The notes under the pieces were generated by a model that had not been told where the DNA came from, made no database searches, and saw only the letters and a list, made by a program, of their open reading frames with translations. The translations under genes and the position numbers were made by a program. Of a DNA stretch of 47,854 nucleotides, positions 7,173 through 14,442 are shown piece by piece (the stretch's first letter is position 1; every line of letters starts with the position of its first letter). The DNA lies in contig JBDRFP010000032.1 of NCBI GenBank assembly GCA_043818555.1, positions 1 to 47,854 of the forward strand, given 5' to 3'. The DNA comes from JAUYIW01 sp043818555 (GTDB lineage: Bacteria > Patescibacteriota > Patescibacteriia > UBA9934).

Positions 7173-7958
7173 ATGTCAGTCACCACGACAGGCCGCTGCA
7201 TTCACCTGGTGATGGTGGATGCGTGGTTTACACTTTTTCAGACGCCGGATCGCAAGCAGCTCATCTGCAGCGCTTACCGCGAAGAGGGGCGCCTCCCTGA
7301 TGATGTCACCGACGACATGATTTGGGGAAAGTTTCTCGACTACCGAGAGCGATTCAGCACCTACAGAGACGACGAGAAGTACTGGTTCAATGTGAATGTG
7401 AACATTCTCGACGACCTCACCGGGTCGGAATTCGCCTCTACGCGCGCCAAGAAGGCTCGCAGAGCAATCATGATCGGCGACGCTTTCACAGTGCAGGCGT
7501 CTATGATCGACTGGATTCGGGCGCTTCGCAGGCAAGGGCTTCGCGTAGTGATCGCGTCCAATACTCAACGCGAATTCCTGGACAGCCAGCTGGAACGCCA
7601 TAGCATCGCCGGGGAGTTTGATGCTTTGTACACATCTGACGGGTTGGAAGTACGCAAGCCGTTCCCTGACTTCTGGAGTGAAATCATGAGACGCGAAGGC
7701 GTAAGCGACCTTTCGACAGCCGTCCATATTGGCAACAGTCCAAATTCCGATGTGGGTGCGGTCGCGCTCGGAATCCCTGTGATTCTCTACGATCGTGCTC
7801 GCAAGCTGGGAGGTTTGCTCGACGGAACCTTGGACGGGATAGAGATTCCGGAGCAGAGCGAGGACACTCTACGTGAGTACCTTGCCACTGGGCTCATTTC
7901 CGTGGTCCACGACGTGCCTGGACTTCGTGACGAGTTCGCAAGGATTCGGGGCCGTTGA
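7173..7958 (+). CDS. HAD-superfamily hydrolase-like protein
   Basis: A 261-residue haloacid dehalogenase-fold protein, probably a phosphatase. Motif I is MVDAWFTLF with nucleophile Asp16. The usual second Asp (DxD) is Trp, as in dehalogenase and HDHD3-type members that have other residues there. Motif II is VVIASNTQ, motif III has Lys in EVRKPFPDFW, and motif IV is HIGNSPNSDVGAVALG, with Asn in place of the common first Asp. A helical cap lies between motifs I and II. The start at 7173 follows GGAGG by 5 bases. It is monocistronic, with its own promoter and terminator. Substrate unknown. Confidence 0.82.
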   Translation: MSVTTTGRCIHLVMVDAWFTLFQTPDRKQLICSAYREEGRLPDDVTDDMIWGKFLDYRERFSTYRDDEKYWFNVNVNILDDLTGSEFASTRAKKARRAIMIGDAFTVQASMIDWIRALRRQGLRVVIASNTQREFLDSQLERHSIAGEFDALYTSDGLEVRKPFPDFWSEIMRREGVSDLSTAVHIGNSPNSDVGAVALGIPVILYDRARKLGGLLDGTLDGIEIPEQSEDTLREYLATGLISVVHDVPGLRDEFARIRGR

Positions 7959-7967
7959 GCCCCTCTG

Positions 7968-7998
7968 ACGCGCGTGTCGAAAGATACGCGCGTTTTTT
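7968..7998 (+). terminator. Rho-independent terminator
   Basis: ACGCGCGT at 7968-7975 pairs with ACGCGCGT at 7986-7993 (a self-complementary word), 10-nt loop, then TTTTTT. Confidence 0.9.
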
Positions 7999-8102
7999 CT
8001 TTTTGGCAAAAGAAGCCAGTAGTCAGCATACAGTAGACAGTAGGCTTGCGAAATCTCGTGATTTAATATTGGGCGCTGACTACTCTCGCTTTTCGATTAA
8101 GC

Positions 8103-8131
8103 TTGACAAAATCGTTAAAATATGTTAAATT
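8103..8131 (+). promoter_or_regulatory. Promoter of the 108-aa orphan gene
   Basis: TTGACA 8103-8108, 17-bp spacer containing TATG before the -10, TAAATT 8126-8131. Confidence 0.8.
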
Positions 8132-8165
8132 ACGCAGTCGAAAACACCTACGACGGAGGGAGAAA

Positions 8166-8492
8166 ATGAAGGTTTCGATGAGAAGTCCAAATGGCTTTTG
8201 CGACGCAATCAAGCGCGCAAAGTGCCGCGCAGAGTACTTCGTAGGCCGACTCGGCTTCTTTGCCGCGGCCGCGATCAAAACTCGCATCACTCATGCAAGC
8301 GTTGAGGACATCTGCGAACCCTACCACATGTACCGCGGTGTCAAGACACTCCGCGAACTCTGGAGCGTCGCGTGGATGACCGAGGAGGAAAGGAGCGAAC
8401 GCTTCCGCGTGAACCTGGATGTTCACATCGGCCAGAAGACCGGGAAGGTGCTCCCCTTTCCGAGAACGGCCACCCGACGACGGTCGGCCTGA
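8166..8492 (+). CDS. Orphan protein, 108 aa
   Basis: No recognised family. The product is basic, with Cys at several positions (NGFCDAIKRAKCRAEYF), a short hydrophobic stretch GRLGFFAAAAIK and an Arg-rich tail (RTATRRRSA). ATG 8166 follows a strong GGAGGGAG Shine-Dalgarno, and the upstream promoter excludes earlier starts. A terminator follows at 8522-8552. It has the same build as the orphan units at 210, 2746 and 7173. The basic charge would fit a nucleic-acid-binding role, but nothing in the sequence proves that. Confidence 0.6.
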   Translation: MKVSMRSPNGFCDAIKRAKCRAEYFVGRLGFFAAAAIKTRITHASVEDICEPYHMYRGVKTLRELWSVAWMTEEERSERFRVNLDVHIGQKTGKVLPFPRTATRRRSA

Positions 8493-8521
8493 CTGACTCA
8501 AATTGAGCAAGCCGAAAACGC

Positions 8522-8552
8522 AAACGGACGCCCCTAATTGGATCGTCCGTTT
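8522..8552 (+). terminator. Terminator between convergent genes
   Basis: AAACGGACG (8522-8530) pairs with CGTCCGTTT (8544-8552), followed by a T/A-rich run. Confidence 0.8.
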
Positions 8553-8573
8553 TATAATTTCCAGTTTTTTATA

Positions 8574-9167
8574 CTATCCAATTCTCTCCGCTCGTCTCTG
8601 TTCTTCCTCTGTTTTTCCTCTACCAACAGCTCCGGCGCTCTCCATTGCTGCTGACATTTCACCTACGCCCAATCCCGGCTGATGGAATGGCACTAGGTCT
8701 TTTGCAATATTGCGCGCTTCCTGCTTAAGAGAGTTCTTTTTAATAAACTTATACCACGGGGCAGATTCGATCTGGGCCAACTTTGTCATCATTTCGTCAT
8801 GCATTCCTTTGTAGGTATCATAGGTAATGCCCGTGCCAAAAGCTGCTTTATCAAATACATCCTTTGCGAGTGGCTTTTCTCCGGTTGTCAACACCATATC
8901 AATGTCCGGGTCACCCGTTGAAGGAACATCAACCCTCTCAACCACCGAAGCTTCAGCTTCGCCCATGGCCGTTTCCTTAACTGCGCCAGCTTGCTCGCGG
9001 TCAGTTATATCGGCCACCTCTGCCTCTCCACGAAGCTCTTCTGCTTCTTCGGCCAGCAGCTCTTCACGCTCTCTTTTTCCTCGAGCATCTACGCTCCGTT
9101 CAACAACAGCCGACTTTGGCCGATCTTGTCGTTGCTCGGCTCCAAAGCCTTGCATTGCACTTACCAT
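8574..9167 (-). CDS. Glu-rich, largely disordered protein, 197 aa
   Basis: No recognised family. Residues 1-90 are rich in Glu, Ala and Arg (ELLAEEAEELRGEAEVAD) and are likely coiled coil or disordered. A middle segment, MVLTTGEKPLAKDVFDKAAF, is more ordered. The C-terminal third contains the helical IESAPWYKFIKKNSLKQEAR. There is no signal peptide or membrane segment. A TTGACT-N18-TAAACT promoter-like pair lies upstream near 9225-9255 on the minus strand. It resembles low-complexity cytoplasmic proteins seen in CPR genomes. Function unknown. Confidence 0.6.
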   Translation of the reverse strand: MVSAMQGFGAEQRQDRPKSAVVERSVDARGKREREELLAEEAEELRGEAEVADITDREQAGAVKETAMGEAEASVVERVDVPSTGDPDIDMVLTTGEKPLAKDVFDKAAFGTGITYDTYKGMHDEMMTKLAQIESAPWYKFIKKNSLKQEARNIAKDLVPFHQPGLGVGEMSAAMESAGAVGRGKTEEEQRRAERIG

Positions 9168-9331
9168 ATAATTTTGATTATAAGTTTAGTTATGAGGGTT
9201 AATCCCTAGTGCACCAAGTTTAGCACTTTTTGATGCGTATAGTCAATTTATTGTCAAGCACTTTAATCGTTAAAGTCGTTTAAACCGTTCAAAATGTTAT
9301 AATCGATTGGATTGCCCGCTATCTACGCCTT

Positions 9332-10624
9332 CTACTCTCCCAACCACTTCCCTTCTTGGCGCACTAGCAACTCCGACGCCCGTAAAGGCTCGGCCATAAT
9401 ATCTTTCACCACTTTCTCCATTCTACTAGATTGTGAACCTTTTACAAATACTACATCGCCTTCTTGTATAAACCTGTCCAAATACCGTCCGGCCTCAACC
9501 GAATTTGTAAACCATTCAATCGAATCAGGCTCCATTCCGGCCTCTTTGGCAGCGTCAACCGCAACTCGCATGTCATCTCCTACAGCAATAAACGCATCGG
9601 CAACCTCGGCAACTCTAAACCCAATCTGCCTGTGCTCCTGCTCAGAATACTGCCCTAGCTCTGCCATTGAGCCAAGAACTGCTATTCGACGATCTTCTTC
9701 TTCGCCCGGCGAAAACATTTTCAAAATATCAAGCCCATTCAGAACCGCTGTCGGAGCCGCATTGTATGAATCGTCGATTATGAGCGAGCCCTTGATGCCC
9801 GCGATTGGATTTAATCGACCCGGCGATGGTCGGAATGTGTTGTTAAGAGTCGATATTGACTTCTCAAGCGATAAGTCCAGCGAATTCGCCACCACTAACG
9901 CTGCAAGGCAGGCCATTACCGGCGCATAGCCAAGCGAATTGATAAGTTTTAGCTGGCCAATTTTAACCCCGCCCTGAACAACATCCGCTTCTGTAATGGC
10001 AAACTGCTCGCCCGGATCAAATTCAAGGTCGCAGCGGGTGGAAATTTGGATATTCTCAACACTAAAATCGTTTGATTTGATCCCGAATGTGCGTACGCTT
10101 GCCCGCGTCTGATCGCGCATTTGCTCCACGCGATGGTCGTCAGCATTTAAAATCGCTACTCCATCTTCAGGCAAGCAACTTACAAGCTGAGCCTTTTCCT
10201 GCGCCAGATCCTCGGCTGAAGTAAAGAATTCAGCATGTATGGTTGACAATCCTGTGACAACGCCAATGCTCGGCGGCGCCAAATTACACAAGTATTCAAT
10301 ATCGCCAGGATGATCAGCTCCAAATTCCAAAACAAGTATGTCAGGGTATTCATTAATCCTGTACGATCGTAAAATCAACCGTAACCAACCAAAAATCGAC
10401 CTGCCCGGGCTCTGTTCGCCCAAAATCGTGAGTGGCACGCCAAATTCGTTATTATAATTTTTCTCTGCAGTCCGTACCGAAAACCGCCCGCTTACAACCA
10501 AAGCAATAGCCTCTTTGGCAGAGGTCTTTCCAATCGAGCCGGTAACAGCAATGATTTGTGGCTTAAACTTTGCCAAAATCGCTTTTGCCCGATTTTTTAT
10601 TATTCGCATTATTAAGCTTTTCAT
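9332..10624 (-). CDS. murF: MurF-like Mur ligase lacking the N-terminal domain
   Basis: A 430-residue ATP-dependent ligase of the Mur family, probably adding D-Ala-D-Ala to UDP-MurNAc-tripeptide. The P-loop TGSIGKTS is at residues 28-35, LVLEFGADHPGDI and the NADDHRVEQM segment follow, and the C-terminal ligase domain includes IIDDSYNAAPTAVLNGLD, a hallmark of MurF. In standard MurF about 80-100 residues precede the P-loop and form the UDP-binding domain. Here there are only 27, mostly basic and helical. It is downstream of ftsI, as in dcw clusters. The assignment as MurF rather than another Mur-like ligase is likely. Confidence 0.85.
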   Translation of the reverse strand: MKSLIMRIIKNRAKAILAKFKPQIIAVTGSIGKTSAKEAIALVVSGRFSVRTAEKNYNNEFGVPLTILGEQSPGRSIFGWLRLILRSYRINEYPDILVLEFGADHPGDIEYLCNLAPPSIGVVTGLSTIHAEFFTSAEDLAQEKAQLVSCLPEDGVAILNADDHRVEQMRDQTRASVRTFGIKSNDFSVENIQISTRCDLEFDPGEQFAITEADVVQGGVKIGQLKLINSLGYAPVMACLAALVVANSLDLSLEKSISTLNNTFRPSPGRLNPIAGIKGSLIIDDSYNAAPTAVLNGLDILKMFSPGEEEDRRIAVLGSMAELGQYSEQEHRQIGFRVAEVADAFIAVGDDMRVAVDAAKEAGMEPDSIEWFTNSVEAGRYLDRFIQEGDVVFVKGSQSSRMEKVVKDIMAEPLRASELLVRQEGKWLGE

Positions 10625-10738
10625 AAAGTTGGTTACAGGCCGGCATACTGTACGAACCCACAGACCAACAATCGCAATCAGTCTGTAAATCTGAAAAGTT
10701 CGTGGGTCTGTAACGACCCCAGCTCCTTGACATCCATT

Positions 10739-12622
10739 TTACTCTATCGGCCGTGTCGGCGCAACCTCAAAATAATGAAGCAGAAACTCAGCAATATCCC
10801 CAAAAATTACGGCTGATGTGTCCGCTGCCCATGAAACGGCTTTCGGATGATCGAGTAGAACAACCATTACAAACTGCGGATCCTCAATCGGGCCGAACCC
10901 TGCAAAAGTTGCCATTGTCTGCTCTTTTTCATACCCAAGCGATCCGGATTTGGCAACCTGAGCCGTGCCGGTCTTGCCGCCAATGTAATAGCCAGGAACA
11001 GCCGCCTTAGCGCCATGCCCATTTTCCACAACCGACACCAGCATTGCGCCGACCGTAGTTGCTGTCTTTTTCGATATTACCTGTCGCACAACCTTAGGCC
11101 GCCTTTCCTCCACAGTGCCGTCAGAGTAACGAATCTCCTCTACAATGTAGGGCTGCATGAGTTCGCCACCGTTTGCAAGTGCCGCATAAGCTGCGGAAAG
11201 CTGAAGCGGAGTAACCATAATGCCCTGTCCGTAGCTCGCTGTTGCAAAGTAGCTTTCAGCAAACTCATCGAGCGACTCAATTGTGCCACTCGACTCGGTG
11301 TTAAGCTCAATGCCTGTGAGCGTGCCGAATCCGTAGCGCTCAACATACTCTTTTAGTGTTTCACGGCCCATTTCACGCATCACAAACACCATTCCGGTGT
11401 TGAGCGACTTTTCAAGCACCTCGGTCATGGTTTGAATGCCGTACGCCTTTAAGTCTGAATTTTGGATTGTATATTCATCGACCTCGACTTCCCCCGTGTC
11501 TTCGTATGTTGTAGTTGGCTCAACCGATCCTGCATCGATTGCCGCGGCCATAACAAGCGGTTTGAACACCGAGCCCGGTTCGTAAGATTCGTAAATTGCC
11601 GCATTATTATAAACCGAGATGTCCTCAACTTCGTTGTAGACATTCGGATCAAAGTCCGGCGCATTGCACATTGCTATAACTTTGCCAGTTGCAGGTTCAA
11701 GGATTACAAGCGACCCGCCGTCAGCATCAAATTTTTCCACGCCTTCCCGTAATTTGCCGCATGCGATGTATTGCACAGTGCGGTCAATTGTAAGCAGAAG
11801 GTCACCTCCGTCCTTAGCGGGATCAAAATCGCGCGTTCCAACGCCAATCCACCTTCCGGATGCGTCTGTGGCAGTATCAAGGTGACCGTTTTCGCCGGCT
11901 AAAAAGTCATTAAAATAACCTTCAAGCCCGTACGAGCCCACTTTCTGACCTTCGTTGTTTAGGCCCAAAAAACCAAAAATGTGTCCTCCAAGGTTAGTTT
12001 CCGGATAGCTGCGGGTGTTTTCCAAAATATAATCGATCCCTTCAATGCCGAGCGCCAAAATCTCCTCCAGCACTTTTTCATCAACATTTCTGGCCACCGG
12101 CTCGTACGGATCGTCAGATTTTGACAGTCGTTCGAGCAGAAGTTGAAACTCACCAGGGCCCTCACTTTCGTCAGTCGCGTCGGTTTCAGAGGCTTCAAAG
12201 GACTCATCCAGCTCGTCCATAGCCTCGCTCAAAATGTCATCGTCAAGGTCATTGTCAATGTTCGATTCTTCGACCATAACAACTTCATACCCCAACACCC
12301 TGGCGATCGCTGTCGAAGCCTCTAACGGATCCTCGATCTTGCGAGGATCGGCAAAAATAAATGCCCGCGGCTCATTGGCAGCGGCGATGTATTCAGTACT
12401 GCCCTTCCAGTCACGAACAAAAATACTTCCACGCTCGGCAAAAAGTTCCTGGTAAAAATTATGCTGTCCGCTAGCAAGGGCCTCGTAAAATGATGCGTTA
12501 ATTACCTGGAGCGTAAAAAGGCGAAAAATTATAATCACAACGAACAGGCCAAAAAAGAATCGCAATGCTTTCATGCGCCACTCGGTGGATCCTGAAATAT
12601 ATCGCCTCTTCTCGCCGACCAT
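10739..12622 (-). CDS. ftsI: Penicillin-binding protein, FtsI/PBP2-type transpeptidase
   Basis: A 627-residue class B penicillin-binding protein that crosslinks septal peptidoglycan. An N-terminal membrane anchor (residues 20-40) is followed by the dimerisation domain, with RGSIFVRD at 64-71. The transpeptidase domain has SVFK (351-354), SLN (406-408) and KTG (550-552), so all three active-site motifs are intact. Residues 122-157 form a strongly acidic insertion (Asp/Glu-rich) in the N-terminal domain that is unusual for FtsI. murF-like follows 114 bp downstream. A promoter with CACCGGGTG repeats lies about 70-110 bp upstream. Confidence 0.93.
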   Translation of the reverse strand: MVGEKRRYISGSTEWRMKALRFFFGLFVVIIIFRLFTLQVINASFYEALASGQHNFYQELFAERGSIFVRDWKGSTEYIAAANEPRAFIFADPRKIEDPLEASTAIARVLGYEVVMVEESNIDNDLDDDILSEAMDELDESFEASETDATDESEGPGEFQLLLERLSKSDDPYEPVARNVDEKVLEEILALGIEGIDYILENTRSYPETNLGGHIFGFLGLNNEGQKVGSYGLEGYFNDFLAGENGHLDTATDASGRWIGVGTRDFDPAKDGGDLLLTIDRTVQYIACGKLREGVEKFDADGGSLVILEPATGKVIAMCNAPDFDPNVYNEVEDISVYNNAAIYESYEPGSVFKPLVMAAAIDAGSVEPTTTYEDTGEVEVDEYTIQNSDLKAYGIQTMTEVLEKSLNTGMVFVMREMGRETLKEYVERYGFGTLTGIELNTESSGTIESLDEFAESYFATASYGQGIMVTPLQLSAAYAALANGGELMQPYIVEEIRYSDGTVEERRPKVVRQVISKKTATTVGAMLVSVVENGHGAKAAVPGYYIGGKTGTAQVAKSGSLGYEKEQTMATFAGFGPIEDPQFVMVVLLDHPKAVSWAADTSAVIFGDIAEFLLHYFEVAPTRPIE

Positions 12623-12697
12623 TACTCTATTTTACATCATTTTGCCCCAACGAGCTATTTGCGCCACTCACAAGCACAGATCCCCCTGACCACAGAA

Positions 12698-12735
12698 AAA
12701 TTCAAGCACCCGGTGATGGCTGTCAACACCCGGTG
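12698..12735 (-). promoter_or_regulatory. Candidate ftsI promoter with direct-repeat operator
   Basis: On the minus strand: CACCGGGTG (12735-12727), directly followed by TTGACA (12726-12721), a second CACCGGGTG (12715-12707) in the spacer, and a weak -10 (GAATTT, 12703-12698). The two copies are 20 bp apart, about two helical turns, so one regulator could cover the -35 and spacer. The -10 is poor, so the exact start is uncertain. Confidence 0.55.
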
Positions 12736-12765
12736 ATGACAACCGCTAGCTTTAGGTAAATATAA

Positions 12766-12956
12766 ATTAACAACCCGGGTCGATTCGATCGATCCGGGTC
12801 GGAAGGTTTTGGGCTAAGGACACGATTTCGCGTCTTGTTGACAAAAAGTTTCGTCCTATTATCGCCCAGGATCTATTCAAGACCCTACTCAACGCGTACT
12901 AGGCCTTTCTACCCTGTATGCAAGCCAGCCTCCTTTGTGCCTTTGATTATTGGCAC
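12766..12956 (-). ncRNA. Candidate structured RNA, about 190 nt, upstream of ftsI
   Basis: A consensus promoter (TTGACA-N17-TATGAT) reads into this stretch and no significant open frame is present. Local stems can be drawn: GTGCC/GGCAC at the 5' end, GGGTCT/AGATCC in the middle, and a compound helix TGGGC...AGGAC with GTCCT...GCCCA. A 12-bp hairpin (12773-12799) with one G-U pair and a UCG loop ends it, followed by a U-rich stretch. The length and stem layout would fit a 6S-like or other regulatory RNA, but I match no known family. It could also be a long ftsI leader. Confidence 0.45.
12773..12799 (-). terminator. Strong hairpin, probable end of the upstream RNA
   Basis: ACCCGGGTCGAT (12773-12784) pairs with ATCGATCCGGGT (12788-12799) with one wobble. 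On the minus strand TGTTAATTTATATTT follows. The U-tract is interrupted, so it could be an attenuator instead. Confidence 0.55.
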
Positions 12957-12962
12957 ATTTTG

Positions 12963-12991
12963 ATCATATTCAATTCTAGGCCTCTTGTCAA
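12963..12991 (-). promoter_or_regulatory. Strong promoter driving the candidate RNA
   Basis: On the minus strand: TTGACA (12991-12986), 17-bp spacer, TATGAT (12968-12963). CACCGAGTG (13000-12992) abuts the -35 exactly as CACCGGGTG does at the ftsI promoter. Confidence 0.75.
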
Positions 12992-13123
12992 CACTCGGTG
13001 GCTGAGCATTTTATATTATGCCGTGAATAGCTGCGGGTTGCCACAAAGGGCTTCGTCTGTGTACTTCCCATGCCGCTGACAGTCGGATACTTTCCATGCT
13101 TATGCGACACAATTAGTCGCAAT

Positions 13124-13147
13124 AAAACAGGCCCTCAAGCCTGTTTT
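13124..13147. terminator. Bidirectional hairpin terminator
   Basis: AAAACAGGC (13124-13132) pairs with GCCTGTTTT (13139-13147), with flanking A/T-rich sequence on both sides. It probably ends the 143-aa gene on the minus strand. Confidence 0.75.
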
Positions 13148-13180
13148 ATACTTTGTATATTTATTAAATTCTTAACAGCC

Positions 13181-13612
13181 TTAAGCCTCCTGCAACTCCT
13201 CCTCCGGCACCACACGCCCTACCGAAGCAATCGAGTCTCCTGTGACTTCATAGCTTATCACTCGCAAAATTTCGCCACCATCAGATTCGTAATCCAAAAA
13301 ATCAACCCTATCCACTTCTTCACCTTCGTCCGAAATAACACCAGACCCCTCAGAAGACAATTCATGATCAGCATTATTATAAAACACAGTCTCCTGCGAA
13401 GAATCAATGTCAGCCTCAACATCGTTGAACAAAATCACTTCTTCACTTGAAGGATCCACGGCCAGCCACAAAGATTCACCGTCGCGCACCCAGTAAACCA
13501 ACTCTCCTGTATCCAATTTTATCTCTTCAATGTCTTCGGGCACAAATGTTTTATCGTTCACAACGATTGGCTTGCCTTCCTGAAGTTGAGCAAGGGCTTG
13601 TTTGATATCCAT
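13181..13612 (-). CDS. Hypothetical acidic beta-rich protein, 143 aa
   Basis: A soluble acidic protein without signal peptide. The first half has alternating strands (IVVNDKTFVPEDIEEIKLD, ELVYWVRDGESLWLAVDP), the second an acidic stretch followed by ILRVISYEVTGDS. The layout, a phrase like Y-W-V-R-D-G-E-x-x-W-L followed by further strands, recalls DUF4178-type proteins, but this is a weak impression. ATG 13612 is chosen over 13687 because the extra residues are basic and unlike the rest, and they cover an intergenic DnaA-box-like word. Function unknown. Confidence 0.55.
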   Translation of the reverse strand: MDIKQALAQLQEGKPIVVNDKTFVPEDIEEIKLDTGELVYWVRDGESLWLAVDPSSEEVILFNDVEADIDSSQETVFYNNADHELSSEGSGVISDEGEEVDRVDFLDYESDGGEILRVISYEVTGDSIASVGRVVPEEELQEA

Positions 13613-13701
13613 ATTTTTTTGTTTAGCTATGTGGAAGTATAGAAAAGGTAATGGCGAATGTAAACGGTGGTAGAGATATTTATCCACAGGAGAAAACGCT
13701 G

Positions 13702-14283
13702 CTAGAAATCAAGGCCTTCTCTTGCAGGAACGCCAGAGTAGAAATAATGACGCTCGAGCTTCATTTCTGTTACGAGATGAGCGCGCATAATTAGATCGGG
13801 ATGTGGATTCCGGCCGGTTAAGATGAGCTCAATTTTAGGGAGCTTGTTGTCGATCGCCTCAAGAACGCTATCAAGGCTCAGCATCCCCAAATGCGTTGAC
13901 GAATTGATTTCGTCGAGCACCACAAGGTCGTACTCGCCACTTGTGAGAAACCGCTTGGCAAGTTCGAGACCTTTTTGAGCCTCAACCTTGTCCGCATCGG
14001 TAATAGAAAAATCAAACTCCCCTGACTCTGGATTGATTCTGTCGCGCCCGGTTGACCAGTAATCGATGTTGTACAGGTTGTCGAATAAATGCCGCTCCCC
14101 GTAATGATTGCCGCCCTTGTCAAAAAAAATCACCGCTACACGCTTGCCACTGCCGGCACAACGAATCGCCTGACCAAGCGCGGAGGTCGTCTTGCCCTTG
14201 CCTTCGCCGTACACAAGCTGGACAAGACCATATCCTTTATGATCTTTAACCCTTTCGTCAAGTTGTGGAATATGGCTCGTCAC
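13702..14283 (-). CDS. cobO: Corrinoid (cob(I)alamin) adenosyltransferase
   Basis: A CobO/BtuR-type enzyme, about 193 residues, that transfers the adenosyl group from ATP to cob(I)alamin to make adenosylcobalamin. The ATP loop is GEGKGKTTSALG, a Walker-B-like VVLDEINSS follows, and LILTGRNPHPDLI and the C-terminal AREGLDF are family hallmarks. It lies next to the B12-dependent reductase that needs its product. A TTG at 14304 would give 7 more residues, but an extended -10 box (TGGTACAAT) overlaps it, so I prefer GTG 14283. No other cobalamin genes are present, which suggests corrinoid uptake. Confidence 0.88.
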   Translation of the reverse strand: MTSHIPQLDERVKDHKGYGLVQLVYGEGKGKTTSALGQAIRCAGSGKRVAVIFFDKGGNHYGERHLFDNLYNIDYWSTGRDRINPESGEFDFSITDADKVEAQKGLELAKRFLTSGEYDLVVLDEINSSTHLGMLSLDSVLEAIDNKLPKIELILTGRNPHPDLIMRAHLVTEMKLERHYFYSGVPAREGLDF

Positions 14284-14292
14284 AGTGCGACT

Positions 14293-14306
14293 ATTGTACC
14301 ACAAAT
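14293..14306 (-). promoter_or_regulatory. Extended -10 promoter element of cobO
   Basis: On the minus strand TTGTGGTACAATAG, with an extended -10 (TGG before TACAAT). The same 14-mer occurs in the nrdJ promoter at 17975-17988. No good -35 is visible. Confidence 0.55.
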
Positions 14307-14329
14307 CCCGCAGAGTGATCCGCGGGATT
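14304..14329. terminator. Hairpin between nrdJ and cobO
   Basis: AATCCCGC (14304-14311) pairs with GCGGGATT (14322-14329). On the minus strand it lies just upstream of the cobO -10 and overlaps the expected -35. It may be a terminator remnant of the nrdJ transcript or a regulatory hairpin. Confidence 0.5.
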
Positions 14330-14336
14330 ATTATTG

Positions 14337-14368
14337 AATAGGACCTATAGGACCAATTTGACCTATTT
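14337..14368 (-). repeat. AATAGGACCTATA-type palindrome, copy 2
   Basis: AATAGGACCTATAGGACC followed by AATTTGACCTATTT, downstream of nrdJ on the minus strand. Same family as copies at 3330 and 47364. Confidence 0.6.
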
Positions 14369-14388
14369 AACTACACCCCGACATACCT

Positions 14389-14436
14389 CCACCCTTCGGC
14401 CAGGCTCAGGCCTAGCCTTCGCCTGTCTCAGGGTGG
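14389..14436. repeat. REP-like palindrome (CCACCCTTCGG...AGGGTGG)
   Basis: CCACCCT (14389-14395) and AGGGTGG (14430-14436) are perfect inverted repeats enclosing AGGCT/AGCCT stems and a GGCTCAGGCC core. It resembles widespread CTTCGACAGGCTCAGG-type REP elements. It lies just past the nrdJ stop codon. Confidence 0.6.
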
Positions 14437-14442
14437 CGGCAC

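Noticed and set aside
13009..13147. Plus-strand small RNA ending at the 13124-13147 hairpin
   Set aside because: TTGTCA at 12985 with a T/A-rich -10 is possible, but spacing is poor and the hairpin fits as the terminator of the minus-strand gene.
12766..13147. tmRNA, SRP RNA or RNase P RNA in the gap upstream of ftsI
   Set aside because: No tRNA-like ends, no GGAAGGAAGCAGCC-type SRP core and no RNase P conserved core seen on either strand.
14284..14304. TTG start of cobO at 14304
   Set aside because: It overlaps the extended -10 box, which would leave the TTG outside the transcript.
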